Program-made: the position numbers and the translations under genes
Notes under the pieces: model-generated
Seen by the model: the letters and a program-made list of their open reading frames with translations, nothing else
Database searches by the model: none
What the model was told of the DNA's origin: nothing
Shown: positions 42,301 to 54,390 of the stretch, piece by piece
How the letters are laid out: each line of letters opens with the position of its first letter
Numbering within the stretch: the stretch's first letter is position 1
DNA from: Harmothoe impar
Taxonomy: Eukaryota > Annelida > Polychaeta > Phyllodocida > Polynoidae
Direction of reading: 5' to 3'
DNA length: 64,000 nt
NCBI GenBank assembly: GCA_947462335.1
Contig: OX381706.1
Span: 14,112,784-14,176,783, forward strand

Positions 42301-45300
42301 AGAAATGCAGAAAACTTGTAAAATACCAGTATGCAAGATATGGACATCATGCCTATCTCTGTACAACTTTATACTTGGAGTAATAGCTACCGGTAACTAG
42401 TATGTATGACCAAAAATGTAAGGCTCACAGAGAAAATCCTGTACAGCGAAATTCTCCAGGAAATCCTTGAAGGAGAAGACGCAAAAACTAATTTTGTTTT
42501 TATCAATTATTTATGAGAATACCTATGTATATATGTACAAAGTTCCTATATAATTTATATACATAGATATAAATCTTTTCATTACCTACAATCACCCTTT
42601 GTGTTTCATAGCACACTTTTCGCTGGCTGTCTGACACGTTCCTTTCTACAATTTCTGTGATATAAGTTCCAAATATGTGTACAATTTACTAAATAATAAA
42701 TAGTGAAAGGAGTTCAACTTAAAGTTGAGTTAGCTTATTTGACTTCTATCATATCAATCACAAATTTTTGGCAAAATGTGACAAGGCGGATATATAATAT
42801 ATTGCCTATACGCCGTTATAGTAAAAATTTACCCTTTTCTACAATACTATGTTAAAACATTTAAGCATGTATTGCTCATGACTACTACCATTCCCGGGAG
42901 TTATACCACTAATTTCCCTGTGCCTCAAAGCAAGAGATTTATCAAGGGACATTGTTCATGCGAAATAAATAGCTTCAATGCGAAAGACTCGATTCGATTC
43001 GAACTGTTATCCTATAATGTTGATACACACTCATTTTCCCTGGGGAAAGAAGTGGATTCTGACTCGTACAGTAACTAGAATTCACAAAATCCCATACCGT
43101 ACCTCGGCCCAGATGGGTGAATTCAAATGGCAGACTGGTATTTTGAGACCTACTGACAAATAAAGTCTCGTAAAAATGACAAATATCATCTTCCTCTGAC
43201 GCGTTATGGTACGGTAAATGATATTGTTCTCTATATAATCAGTCTAATAGTGGTAGTTCAGAAACCAAAGGACACTGGGGTATCTAAGGGTTCTATGTGA
43301 CCAGATGACACAAGGAGGGCCACCTCAGACAAACGCCTCCAATTTGTCGCACTGTGCTTGAACGTCATTTCGGAGATTGGTCGCAAGGCAGATACCAAAA
43401 ATCTGTCCATGGTCAAAGAGAAACATGCAAAACAGGTTAGTTCATTGTCAAGAGCGGGAAACGAGAAAAGGGTTAAAAGGGCGGGAAAGGGGAAGACAGT
43501 CAAGAACTTGGTTCGCTGCACTATGGAGACAACATCGAGGGTCAAAGCCAATCTTACGGGGTGGGGGTCAAACGTGGAATGTGAAACTCAAGGTCATCCA
43601 GATGGGAAGTCACTATGTTTTTTTAAAAAGTGGATCGACACAAAGACATGCGACAACCATGAAAGAAATAGCTATAAATCCGCCCGTTCCAAGCTTGGAG
43701 AAACCTTAGGCAATGTTGACGAGATGAACACTCTGATACTTAACAGATATTTTTTCTAGCACCAACCAATGATGGAGAATGTAATACCAGGAATAGAACC
43801 AGAATACGTCAGTTTTAAAATATGATAGCATTTCATTTTATATCATTGTTGTAGTAACAATTCTGTATACTTGGAGACGGTGCCATTGCATAACAGTTAT
43901 GTTACCCCCCCCCCCCCCCCCCGGGGAGGTGGTCACACTCCCCTCAACCATTATGTAACTTTAGTCCGCATACCCCCCCCCCCCTCCCTCATAACCTGCA
44001 CGTGCCCACCTCATTTACTGACCTCGCTGACCATTCCCGTTTCTGGACACCCCCCCCCCCCCCCCCTTGTAACCTGCACCCACCTCATTTACTGACCTCG
44101 CTGACCATTCCCGTTTCTGGACACCCCCCCCCCCCCCACACACACACACACTGATCCGTACACTCACCCCACGCTGCAGAGGGGTGACGGGGTACACTGC
44201 CGCCTCCCACAACTGCCGACTTTGAACAAACAAACTAGGCCCAAAGGAATGGTGGTCTAAGGATCAAAAGTCCTTATCAAAATAATTAAAATGCAAATTT
44301 CATTTTAAAAGGATGTGGTTCCGGTGGATCTCATCTACATGCTGTCTGAACAAATAGATCATATCTATTTGCAAAGTATGTATAAAATGCAAATCCCTAA
44401 AGTGTTATTGCAGAAAAAGCTCCCCCATTCAATCCAGTGCTATAAAAGAAAATTACCCCATTTTTTACCACAAAACACTGAATATCACCAAAAACGTAAT
44501 TGAAATGTGAACTTTTGAAAACATGTCCAGATAGATATACATGTTGTGCACACAATGATCATACTGAAAATATCAAAATGAGTTTCTATCAATGTGCAAT
44601 TTGACCACTTAGATGACCAAACCACCTAGATCCAGGATCAGACCTCAGTGACTAGTAAAGAAGGTGCCATTCTCTATAAAGATACAACACTATAAAGATC
44701 AATGGCACCGTCTAATTATATGCGAGAGATCTTGATTGGAGCCAAAGTTTGAAGAGCTATGATGAAGTGATATAGCTTGGAATGAACAAGAGGAGTAGTA
44801 TGTGCTAATAAAACAAACATAATATTAAAAGGAAAGATATTAATTAAAACAAACGATAATACACATGGAAGTATGCACATTGATAATTATCAAGCCAATA
44901 ACATTAAACACATTTTAAATTATATTATGGAAAGCATGCACAACAACTCTTATAATGTTATAGATGGAAAGAATTGCCCTAGAATATCATTTATTTGATA
45001 TAGATGCCACAAGAATGCAACATAATTTTGATAATGGGCACAGGTATCTATATATCTATAAAATGAGATATTTTCTTAAAAATTAATCATGCAATGAAAG
45101 TTAGTGAGGATACTATATTACACAGCCACTGGTTTATGCACACTTTATACAACAGTGAACAATTTAGGGTAAACAATATGGTCTGATACACTTAAATATT
45201 TCCATTAGTAAAAATAAATATTAATTTTTTTTTCTTTTTCAATAAATTGAATATCTCCTTCTATTGACTGAAGTTGAAAAAGATTTCAAGCCCCATTTTT

Positions 45301-48300
45301 AAGGAGGGGTCTTAAATGAACAATTCCGAAATTATATTTTAAAGTCACCAGAGCGTCGAAATAATCTTTTTCATGAAGAATAATAGTTGCCTTACATTAA
45401 TATAAAAATAGATATTTACCTGTATCAAGGCTACTGCTACAACTACACCGGCGACCGGGATCAGGTTGTCGTTTAGCCATTTCTCTCCCGTCTTTAGACA
45501 GCCTTCTGTGTATATTTTATCCATCGGATTTGGTGTCTATAAAGTGAGAATTGAAATATAGTGAAAAGTGAAGAAATTTTCATACCAAAGTTTATTACTA
45601 TCAAGTAAGATTCCTACATTTGTAATGCCTGTATATTTTGTAGGAAGTAATTATAAAGTATATGCTGTATTAGAGATAGAAAATAATGAGCCTTTAGATA
45701 ATGGTCACCACTATAGGGTTGTATATACATGTGTGTATTGACTATAGGGAGGCGTTTGATCATGCACAATTCTTGACAAATGGAAATAGAATGACAAAAT
45801 GGAAATAATATTAACGTTTTATGTGATATATCAAGAGTCAACTGACTGACATATTAAACATCAGATGGCACTGCATTGCACAGTAATGCCACTAGATGGT
45901 CGACAAAAAGTAGGAAATCTTACAATTTTGGTGAGTTTTCTGTAGGCAATTAACATAATCTTATACAGAAATTCCAGCAAAAAAGTAGGAATTCCTACAA
46001 AAGTAGGAAAAGTGGCATCTCTGAAATTGAACCTGTGTCCACCTTCCTACACAGGGTGTTTAATTAATTGCCAATTACTGTAAATAATGCAGGTTTGGAA
46101 GAGGTTAAAAACACATCTTGTGTGTCATTGTAGATAAGAATATGACTCATTTAAAATTCAAGTAAAAAACAAAACTTCCTGATTAGTACCATAAGGACGA
46201 TTAAACAGTTTAGCCATTTTATGACTGAAAGAACAGCATTAATTGTAAGGGCCATAAACAAACATAGAGTTCATGAAGTAGCTTTGGTACAAGTGAGTCG
46301 TTGTATAAGTGTTATAAGCCAAGGACAGGGTAATTGTCCACGGCGCCAGTCAAGGATAATTACGATTGTCCAAGGCTTATAACTCTTATACAGCTACTCA
46401 CGCATATCAATATCTGACTTCTACCCTCTGATTGGTTTGTACGTATTATACAGACAAGCAGTTTCTTTTGTTCTCCCAGCCATTGAACTGGTAGAATGAT
46501 GATAGGTAGTCCCAGCTAGTGCTGCCACCACTGGGATATGCGGACACTACCCAACTAACCGGCGGATAGCTACTGGAAATTGTAAGCAGCCCAGGCAGGA
46601 ATTTTTGCGACAGATTTTTAGGCCCCCATGAGATTTGAGTTTTTGCGGAAAGCCCCTCCTCTCCAATGAAATGAGCTTGACATATACCCCCCTCGGTATT
46701 CAATACCATGGGAGGGGGTAGACATTAGGCTTAGGAGAGTAAGAGATGTTCACCAAAAACTGATGCCTAATGAGTTCAAGTACCAAAGAGCATTGATCCT
46801 GTCATTGTATCATAAGAGTCAATATGAATAGCGTTGGCAAATATTGTTGGGAGTTGCTAAGGTCTAACCCTGTTTGACTGAAAAAAGGTTATATTTTGTA
46901 TTGTCCTGCCAATATGTTACAAAGTTAAAGACCATGTTTCTAGCTGTTAAAAAGTTGCATGACAAAGCAAATATACTGCCCTTATCTAAGGAGCAGAAAG
47001 GCAAGGCATTACATGTTATAGGTTGATACAGTTTATTGCATTGCCCCTTGTATAGTCTACAGGTTGACCTTTGTTGAAAATGTTTTAGTACAAACCCAAT
47101 GGGTTAAGTTCTCACCTCCAAATTCTGCTCATAATACTTGGAATAATATAAAACCACAAATAAACATAACGGATAAAATAAAGCTATAAACCAGAAAACT
47201 TACGTCTTTAAAAGTCATTCCATTTACAAATAAAGGTACATGTAATTATGATCATTGATTGACCAATCATTGATTATTTTGTTTACCTATTCATATTTCA
47301 TGTATTGACTCCACAAATCACTGTAAATATTGGAAATACCTAGATACCAGTAAAATCAATAGTATTTCAAAATAATTACCTTATTTGGATCTCGCGTGCC
47401 ATATCCACATTGTCTGTTTTTAATGGCTTCCTATCCAAGAAGAAAATAAATAATATAAATTATTTCATGGGATTTCCTAATGAAGACAGATAGACAGACC
47501 ATCCTTCACATTATAGCTTCTTTACAACAACATATATACCAAAGCATTGATAGTTGATTCAAAATAATCTTTGTAGATGAATCCATGAATTTTCATGGTC
47601 ACCAATTTTATTACAATTTATGTAACAAATATTGTGGAACATATTTATAAATGCTATTTCATTTCCCACATTAATTCTCTAACATGATCGGTGTATACTT
47701 AAATTGATGAATTTAAAGTTCACTTTTTGTATGACTACTACATGTAATCTTAGTGATATCAAAGATGATCAAAGTGTACTTACATTTTCAGAAAATTTAC
47801 AGCATGAGAAAGGAACTCCACATGCCTCTGTGCTGGGGGAGGAGCAGTTGAAATACTCGTTTTTCTCCCAGTCGTTAAAACCGTCTACACCACAGCAATG
47901 CAACTGGAAGATTGGAAATTTAAACAAATTTTATGATACATTTTCAATGTAGTTTTCTTTCAAATAAGGGGCCGTCCATAAAGTATGTCACGCTTTTTTG
48001 GGCCATATTGAACACCCCCCCCCCCACCCCCATGTCACACTTTGTCACACTTCTTCTGACACCCCCTAGAAAAGTATGTCACAAATCTGCTGACACCCCC
48101 CCCCCCTTTGCATATAATTAGGTACCGTATCAGTCTGGTCCCATAATTTGATAAAAGAACATACCGTAAATTCCCGCGTATTACCCGCATCTCGCGTATA
48201 ACCCGCACCCCCAACTCAGGAGAATCCTATAACCCGTTTTTGGATCTGAAAATCTCCATTTTAGTACTGTTCTATAGTAATAAAAACCCTCGTATAACCC

Positions 48301-51300
48301 GCACCCTATATAGGCATGTTTGGTATCGAATGAAAGCCGAGTCTGATTCGCGTATAACCCGCGGGTAGTACGCGGGAATTTACGGTACTTACATTAAAGG
48401 CTTATTACAATTAGATTGCTACTAAAATGTGTTGAAGTATGACATCAGTCTCTGGAATACCTTTAGACCCAATGTTACCATAAAATCTCTCGTATAAGTC
48501 TAACCTGTGTATTAGCCGCACCTAGAGTTTGTGCTGATGCCATAAGCTGCACTGTTGATCTGATTATGGTGACTTTTGATACTGTACCATAGTAGCAAAA
48601 ACTTGTGTATAAGCCACACCCTGACCCTCGGCTGATGCTATGAGCCGCACCACTGATTTGACTCACGTACTAGCCGCGGCTTGCATACATGAGTTCACAT
48701 TATTGCTTAGTGGCAATACATACTGGAATGATACAGGGGCATGGCAAGCAGTTTTGAAGTAGGGGGGACTGAGGGGTATATTGACCTTTTTGACCCCTTT
48801 TTCCTTGACCTTTTTGGATTGAACTTTTTTGGGGTTGGTCAAAAGTGGAGGGAGGGGACATGCCCCCCCCCCGTCCCCCTTGGTTACCACTCCTGTGTGA
48901 TACGTACTAGAATCAGACTGTAGGTCATGCTGGAAGAACCTTGTTTTGGTTTCTCTCCTTTGTTCTTCCTTTGACCTGGGTGCAAGGCTAACAAATACTG
49001 AGAGGTAGTTCCCTGACCCATCTAGTTTCACTGAAAGCCCATCTTTGGCTGTTTGACTTGGTCTTTATCTATCATGGTTTGTGACAAAACTTACGCCAAA
49101 CCTCTCCAGTATGTGCAAAGTTTTTCTTTTCCAGCTCTTGATACATGGTCCTTCCTTGAGAAGTTATCCTCAGTTCAACCATGTTAAATGAACTTGGGGC
49201 ATTAACAGGGGTAGACATTAACATTTCAGACCATGGGCCACCCGGGCCCGCAGCTTCTGAAAGTTGTGGGCCCGGGATTTAATGCTGTGGGCCCGGATAT
49301 TTCTTAAGGCCTACAGTAAAATGTTTTACTCTCTAGAAACCTTAATAATGGTCCGATTCACAAGCCGTAAAAACTGGCATGTAGAGCAAAATTAGGGCCT
49401 TGCTACGGGCCACCCGGGCCCATAGCAAGGCAAATAGTCTGAAAACTACGAGCCCGGACCCAAAACTACAGGCCTTTGGCTCCCGGGCCAGCGTTAGTGT
49501 CTACCCCTGATTAATGACCTTCAAATGTGCATCCAAGTTTGCCTTAATAAACTGATCTATCACAGTTATAGTTTTCTCATACCTGGGGTCTTGAACTGTG
49601 TGAATTTGGAAGGTGCTAGGACTTGTAGATGTACTACAACCACAAATATGTATTTAACCTGCAGATGTCACTAATTTATACAGCATTTATATTGTTTACA
49701 AAATTCAAAAAGTGTGACGTCACACAATGCCATAGACCCCCCCACCCCCATGTCACACTTCGTCACACAAAAAAAAGACCCCCCCACCCCCTCGGGCGTG
49801 ACATACTTTATGGACGGCCCCTTAAAACTTTGATATGAATATGTATCTAGAAGGGGAACGAGTATCCTTTACATGATATAATTCGTGGCGGGAATATCAA
49901 AGTCATAATTGAAAGTTCAAATGATTCTATATTTATTCCTATTCAATTAGTTTTCATTTGCTCTAGATGTGTTTTTTTAACTGAATATATAGAATAACCT
50001 AAACAACTTTATATCGGATGGTCTTAACAATTTTATATTCTAATTCAGCCATGTATATCCATTTTTATTATTAAATGTTTGATGGGTTGCGTTTACTCCC
50101 CACGCCAAACACTCAAACACTGGGAAATTTCTCACATAGTAGCCATGGCTCTAGCAATGATATACATTAAATCAATTCATAGTAACTTTGATTCAATAAA
50201 TTTGAGACTCACCCAGTCCCCTTGGACCCAGTCTATAAGGTTCTGTAAGTCTGCGTCTTCTCGGTACCCGACGACCATTTCCTTCAGTGTTGTCTTCACT
50301 TGGTCGCGTACCTAAAGAAAACAAGACATTTATACTTTTTCTTTGTATAAAATTTAAAAGTCGACAGAAAGTGTATAAGCGCATTTCAAATATAACTTTA
50401 ACATAACAAAATTTGATCAAAGATTCATTAGAATTTCACGAGAACAACTATTTTATTTCTCGGTTAATATGTGTTGTTAGAGTATTAGATTATATTACTA
50501 AAACAATTACTTATTATGCCCTCTGTGTAGTATAGGAATACTAGTATGAAGTGTTTTGAAATATATTTTTCATGAATTACCGTATACTAGCACTACAGTA
50601 TTTATTATTCTTGAACTAGACTAATGCTGACACGGGAATGTTTAAAATCTTGACAGAAGTGGCTAATACTAATAACTATAACAACAAGAATTTACAAAAA
50701 AGAGTAGTTCTCACCCAATCTTTGTACGCGAATGCTAATATGCCGCAGATAAGCTGGAGACCAAATATGATGCTAATGCATACACAATACTGCAATAGAT
50801 GGAGAAGAACGGGGTTAGGCATGGGTTCACTCTTTAAGGACGGCATGTTAATGGTATGTACCACTAACCACCATGCATTCTATTACCATTTGTAGTCCAA
50901 CAATTTACAAATATTGGAGCTATTTTCACATTTATTAGTAAGAGTATTTCAGCTATAGGATCCTCTGTTTATGAGACTATTCAATCTCTATTGAACTGTT
51001 CAAATTAAGTGTTGTTTTTTTCATACATTATCATATAGCATGCAAGAATTATACTGTACTTAGTTTCATCCGTGATATTGACAATTTCTATGAGTACCTA
51101 GTTATGCATAAATTGTGATCTTATGATAAACTGTTGGTAGAAGATACTTAGAGAATTATTACAATTGATGCGACATTATCATTAGCAGAAGTTCAATTCA
51201 CAGAACAAAGTATCCCATTATAATTAGCCCGTCTGGCCAACGTCATATTTGGCCACACCCTAGTTTAACCCTTTAAGGAGGGCATGTCGCTAAAAGACCA

Positions 51301-52142
51301 CAGGCGTATCATGCCTAACCTTCGGGAGTGTCTCAACCCCTTAGGGTCGATATAATGCTTTAATGCAGTACTGGTGAGGTATTCGCCAGGGCTGCATTCA
51401 TGCATCATGACAAGCAAGGGCATGATGCATTAATGAATTATGCCGACCTTAAAGGGTTAAATATAATCATGTGAACAAGGACCTACTTATTTAGAAATCT
51501 TCCCATGTTAAGCTTATTTTACAGGTATATGGTTATTACAGGTATATTTCACAGGTATAAACCTCACGAGTGCCCGAGCTTTGTTCTACACTAGATGTGG
51601 GGCTTTGAGTAGTCCAGGTAAACGAGATCCCAGTTTTCACACGGTTTCTACAGGTAGGAATACATAGGGGGCTTCCATAAAGTATGTACGCACAAAGGTG
51701 GGATGGGGGAGGGTATATTTTCTGAAAATCTTTGCGTACATAAACCCTTTATTTTAATGCGTACAAGAACTATAGGGGGGGGGGTTAATTTCTGGAGAAA
51801 ATGTGCGTACATACTTTATGGAAGCCCCCATGTGTGAAAACTGGGATCTCGTTTACCTGGACTACTTGAAGCCACATCTAGTGTAGAAGAAGTATCTGAT
51901 CCTCATTACAAAAAAAAACAAAGATTCACAAAGCTACGGGGACTTACTGTAAGGAGTAGATAGGTGTTTTCCCGGAGGGCGCCGACGCAGCCGGTAAAAC
52001 CGATGATGAAGATGATGAAGCCGACGATGATGAAGATGAGGGCCGGGTCAAAGTGGACCTTGGTGAGCTTACTGATGTTGGAGAACATGTCCTTCTCAGA
52101 CCAGGCCCAGATCCCGGCGGCCGCCAGCAGCCCACCCAGCAC
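39308..52142 (-). CDS. TspanC8-type tetraspanin (TSPAN5/14/17-like), first exon missing
   Basis: Four-pass membrane protein; TspanC8 members bind ADAM10 and control its exit from the ER and substrate choice (family knowledge). Exons in gene order: 51948-52142, 50715-50789, 50213-50311, 47784-47903, 47380-47430, 45420-45536, then a terminal exon, of which there are three (43325-43402, 40879-40947, 39308-39379). All shared exons are phase 0. They encode the rest of TM1 (GGLLAAAGIWAWSEKDMFSN), TM2 (FDPALIFIIVGFIIFIIGF), GCVGALRENTYLL, TM3 (GLQLICGILAFAYKDW), DLQNLIDWVQGDW, and an extracellular loop with eight cysteines (CCG, FNC, ACGVPFSCC, QCGYG, EGCL), the C8 signature, then TM4. With the distal terminal exon this is 242 residues; about 25-30 N-terminal residues (first exon with most of TM1) are not visible up to 64000. 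The tail resembles TSPAN5/14/17 more than TSPAN15/33. Confidence 0.93.
40052..40302. mobile_element. MITE, 'ggcggtgatccactgcc' family
   Basis: Ends gccgctgatccactgccgcg and cgccgcagtggatcaccgcc. The interior gcgaatttgctgcga and its complement match 17430-17667. It lies between terminal exons one and two of the tetraspanin. Confidence 0.82.
40879..40947 (-). CDS. Tetraspanin terminal exon, middle copy
   Basis: Good acceptor (gtttccgtttctgcag). Encodes ILGICFGMNLRSD, IMAQQSKWS, then TAG (22 residues), 16 of 22 identical to the distal copy and in the same phase. It looks like an intact alternative last exon, not a pseudo-exon: no stop or frameshift inside. Confidence 0.8.
   Translation of the reverse strand: MLGICFGMNLRSDIMAQQSKWS
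41456..41836. mobile_element. MITE, 'aggccacaccaaaaaaaa' family
   Basis: Ends aggccacaccaaaaaaaaaa with gttggtcaatggattt, and the complement aaatccattgaccaac with ttttttggtctggcct. Inner sub-repeats gcgagtgagcgaaat and gaggcaagcgaaatcc recur. Confidence 0.82.
43325..43402 (-). CDS. Tetraspanin terminal exon, proximal copy
   Basis: Acceptor ...GACCATGGACAG. Encodes IFGICLATNLRND, VQAQCDKLEAFV, then TGA (25 residues). It is the most diverged of the three, keeping the G-IC--NLR-D--AQ spacing. The tail ends in a hydrophobic EAFV and carries an extra Cys, so it may differ in partners or lipidation (inference). Confidence 0.75.
   Translation of the reverse strand: MFGICLATNLRNDVQAQCDKLEAFV
43900..44150 (+). 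repeat. C-tract-rich short tandem duplication
   Basis: ctcatttactgacctcgctg accattcccgtttctggacac occurs twice (about 44010-44053 and 44087-44125), each followed by 17 or more C. Further C-tracts are at 43904-43922 and 43974-43984. Confidence 0.7.
46289..46401. repeat. Palindromic repeat with ttataagc-aaggac arms
   Basis: gtgagtcgttgtataagtgt tataagccaaggac pairs with gtccaaggcttataactctt atacagctactca around the centre ggcgccagtc, over about 45 bp with mismatches. Confidence 0.65.
48162..48387. mobile_element. MITE, 'cgcgtataagcc' family, complete
   Basis: 226 bp with ends taccgtaaattcccgcgta and tacgcgggaatttacggta, variant cgcgtataacccgcacc. Same length as 13335-13560. Confidence 0.85.
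48477..48700. mobile_element. Diverged 'cgcgtataagcc' family copy
   Basis: Begins taccataaaatctctcgtat and ends near cttgcatacatgagttcac. Internal aagccacaccctgaccct. Confidence 0.6.
48730..48880. repeat. Repeat shared with 61868-61985
   Basis: aggggc-tgg-aagcag-tt-aagtagggggga ctgaggggta, then gacctttttgacccctttttccttgacc and ggggttggtcaaaagt, occur in both places in the same order. Confidence 0.7.
49206..49512. mobile_element. MITE with aggggtagacattaac ends
   Basis: aacaggggtagacattaaca at the left, gttagtgtctacccctgatt at the right. The interior has several gggcccgg/ccgggccc palindromes. Confidence 0.7.
51266..51460. mobile_element. MITE, 'ggacggcatg' palindromic family
   Basis: Starts ttaaccctttaaggagggca and ends gaccttaaagggttaa, with one inner lobe (tggtgaggtattcgccagggctgcattcatgcatcatg) intact. 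Confidence 0.8.
51583..51893. mobile_element. Nested pair of inverted-repeat elements
   Basis: Outer arms (about 60 bp): ttctacactagatgtggggc ... gatcccagttttcacac and the complement tgtgaaaactgggatctcgt ... catctagtgtagaa. Inside lies a complete second MITE, 51668-51829, with ends gggggcttccataaagtatgtacgca / tgcgtacatactttatggaagccccc and a G-tract. Confidence 0.88.
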
Positions 52143-52599
52143 CTGCAAGGAGAGAAACAAAGATATTTAATTTTTTATTAAAAGTATATATATTTTTTAA
52201 TCATTATCTTAATTTATTCAGTCGATCATCTCAGAAAAAATTCTTCCTGTAGGGGCAGCAGAAACAGAGTCATTGATATGTAATTGATATCCAATTTATT
52301 TCCATTTTGATTATCACTTCTTTTTTTCACTCTCCTGTGATTGTTTGGATATTTAGACACTTTATTAATGCAATTTATTTCCATTTTGATTATCACTTTT
52401 TTTTTCACTCTCCTGTGATTGGTTGAATATTTAGACAATGGCCATTATCCATAGTGAACATAAATTGATGATGACATCATCAATGGTAGCCATGGCAGCT
52501 GGTTGGCAACCAAAGGGCCAGAGACACAAATAGTCTTCATTTGAGTGAACACCTCCAACAACTGTCACACAGACCATTATCACTTATTTTGGTGCCGAT

Positions 52600-52800
52600 A
52601 TTTCGATTACAGTAAAGTCTCGATATATCGGTCCCCAATAAGTCGGTCAATTCACCTATCAGCCATGTATCTTAATGAACAGATTTGATTGCACCCATTG
52701 AAATCTTTTATAATCCTGCTTCAGAGAACCGGCTGATTCACAGAGTAGCCAGTTGTTATCTGAAGCGGAGGTGGCCGGTTTAAATAAAGGTGTACATAGG
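52600..52800. repeat. Possible pogo/Tigger-like fragment
   Basis: tacagtaaagtctcgatata tcggtcc at the left and gcggaggtggccggtttaaataaaggtgta at the right resemble ends of pogo-group elements. Weak and partial. Confidence 0.3.
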
Positions 52801-53211
52801 TTTAGTTAAATGAAGAACTGAAGATAAAATCTGCTTTAATAGAAAGTCCTTTTTCGCAGATCATAACACAGATCAACACTTGGTAACAGTCGACTTTAAA
52901 ATTGATAAGAATTATCTCGAAATGCTGATTCTGTAATACAAATGTATGCTGATGGCAATTCTTTCCCAAAATCACACATAGATTTTGTTCTAGTTGGAAT
53001 ATTTCCAAAATTCCTTCAGTTTTGGAAAGGTGAATTCCAGGCTTTTTCCTGCACCACACGAATATCATATCTCTTTTCATTAGACTCTAATTTAGTGCAC
53101 ATTTATTGACCGACACAATTAGTTCCCACTATTGCATGGACTAAACATATCAATCTGCAAATCCTGCATTTATCATGTGGGGTGAGCAGACTGGGCATCG
53201 GTACCTGAGTA

Positions 53212-53538
53212 AGGGAGTGTTCATTTATTAATTACAGGGGGGGCGGGGGTGGTGAGAGGGGCGAAATTCTTTTTACGACCCCCCCTTGAGAGTGCTTGAA
53301 ATGTTTTGCACCCCCCCTTGCCGAAGGCGGCGAAACTTTTTCGTCCACCCCCCTTTGAACTTTAGTAACGCCCAGGCTTTTTTTTCTAAAAAGGGGCTTA
53401 AAATGTTACGCCCCCCCCCCTCAAGCCTCAAGAGGGGTCAGTTTTTTACGCCCCCCCCCCCTCAGGAGGGGTCGGAAATTTTTACGCCCCCCCTCCAAAC
53501 CCACCATCCCCCCTGTAACTAATAAATGAACACTCCCT
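53212..53538. mobile_element. MITE, 'agggagtggtcatttttta' family
   Basis: Variant ends agggagtgttcatttattaa ttacagggggg and ccccctgtaactaataaatgaacactccct, with cccccc-aaatttttacgcc blocks inside. Confidence 0.87.
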
Positions 53539-53622
53539 AAGATTATAAATACTTCACCACCTGTGATGCATTATGCAACATCCCTGAGGCAATCAACTGT
53601 TTTTATGCTGCTCCCACCAATG

Positions 53623-53908
53623 AGAGAGGTCATTTTTCAACAAAAGGGGGAGGTTGAATTTCCCGTGGGCGTGCCTCCCTAAGAGCCTAAGGGGGGTCCA
53701 ACTTTTTTTGTCCCCGCCCCCCCCCCCTGCGGCTGATCCTTTTTAGGCTTTTTCGCTCAAAAAGGGTAGTATTGTTTTTGTCGTCCCCCTCAAGAGGGGT
53801 ACAAATATGTTTGGTCGCCCCCGCCCCCCTTTAAGGGTCAAAATACTTTTGGTCCCCCCACCCAAATCCAGCAACCCACCCCTTATGTAAAAAGATTATC
53901 ACTCCCTA
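53623..53908. mobile_element. Diverged 'agggagtggtcatttttta' family copy
   Basis: Left gagagaggtcatttttcaac aaaagggggagg; right cttatgtaaaaagattatcactccct. It lies 85 bp from the previous copy in the same layout. Confidence 0.7.
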
Positions 53909-54159
53909 AGGCAGAATACATGCAAACTAGCTTACTTTAGGGGAATTTACACTAGGCAATCTAGACCAATCTAATGAATTGTAGACCAATCTAATGAATT
54001 GTAGATGTAATTAAAGGGACTTAATTAGCCTATTAGGCCATTTTATGTCCTGTTTTTTGTTGACCCACCGTCTCCTTCACTCATTTCCACCCCATTTCAC
54101 AAACTCCTTGCACCGTCATTCTCCAACTGCTCAACCGATATTCTAATTCTTTTCGCTGG

Positions 54160-54390
54160 GCATGGTAAATTCTCGCATATAAGCCTAACCATTGTATAAG
54201 CCGCACCCCTTACTTTAGACAATCTTGTAAACCGCAAAGGAGGTCTGAAAATTGCTAATTTAGTACTGTACTTTACAAGCAAAACCCCTCGTATAAGCCT
54301 CACCCCCATCTTTGGAAAATCCTATAAGCCGCACTGCGGTTCTGATTTTTGCACAAGCTACGGCTTCCACGCGAGAATTTACTGTACCTC
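54160..54390. mobile_element. 'cgcgtataagcc' family copy
   Basis: Ends catggtaaattctcgcatat and cacgcgagaatttactgta, with aagccgcaccccttactttag inside. Confidence 0.75.

Larger units (their letters stand above)
47967..49822. mobile_element. Paired inverted 'ggggccgtccataaagtatgtcac' termini
   Basis: Left arm 47967-48118 starts ggggccgtccataaagtatgtcacgc; right arm 49705-49822 ends gtgacatactttatggacggcccc. The arms are inverted, as at 27797/33405. The 1.86 kb between them is filled by other MITEs, so this could be one element or two solo ends. Confidence 0.5.
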
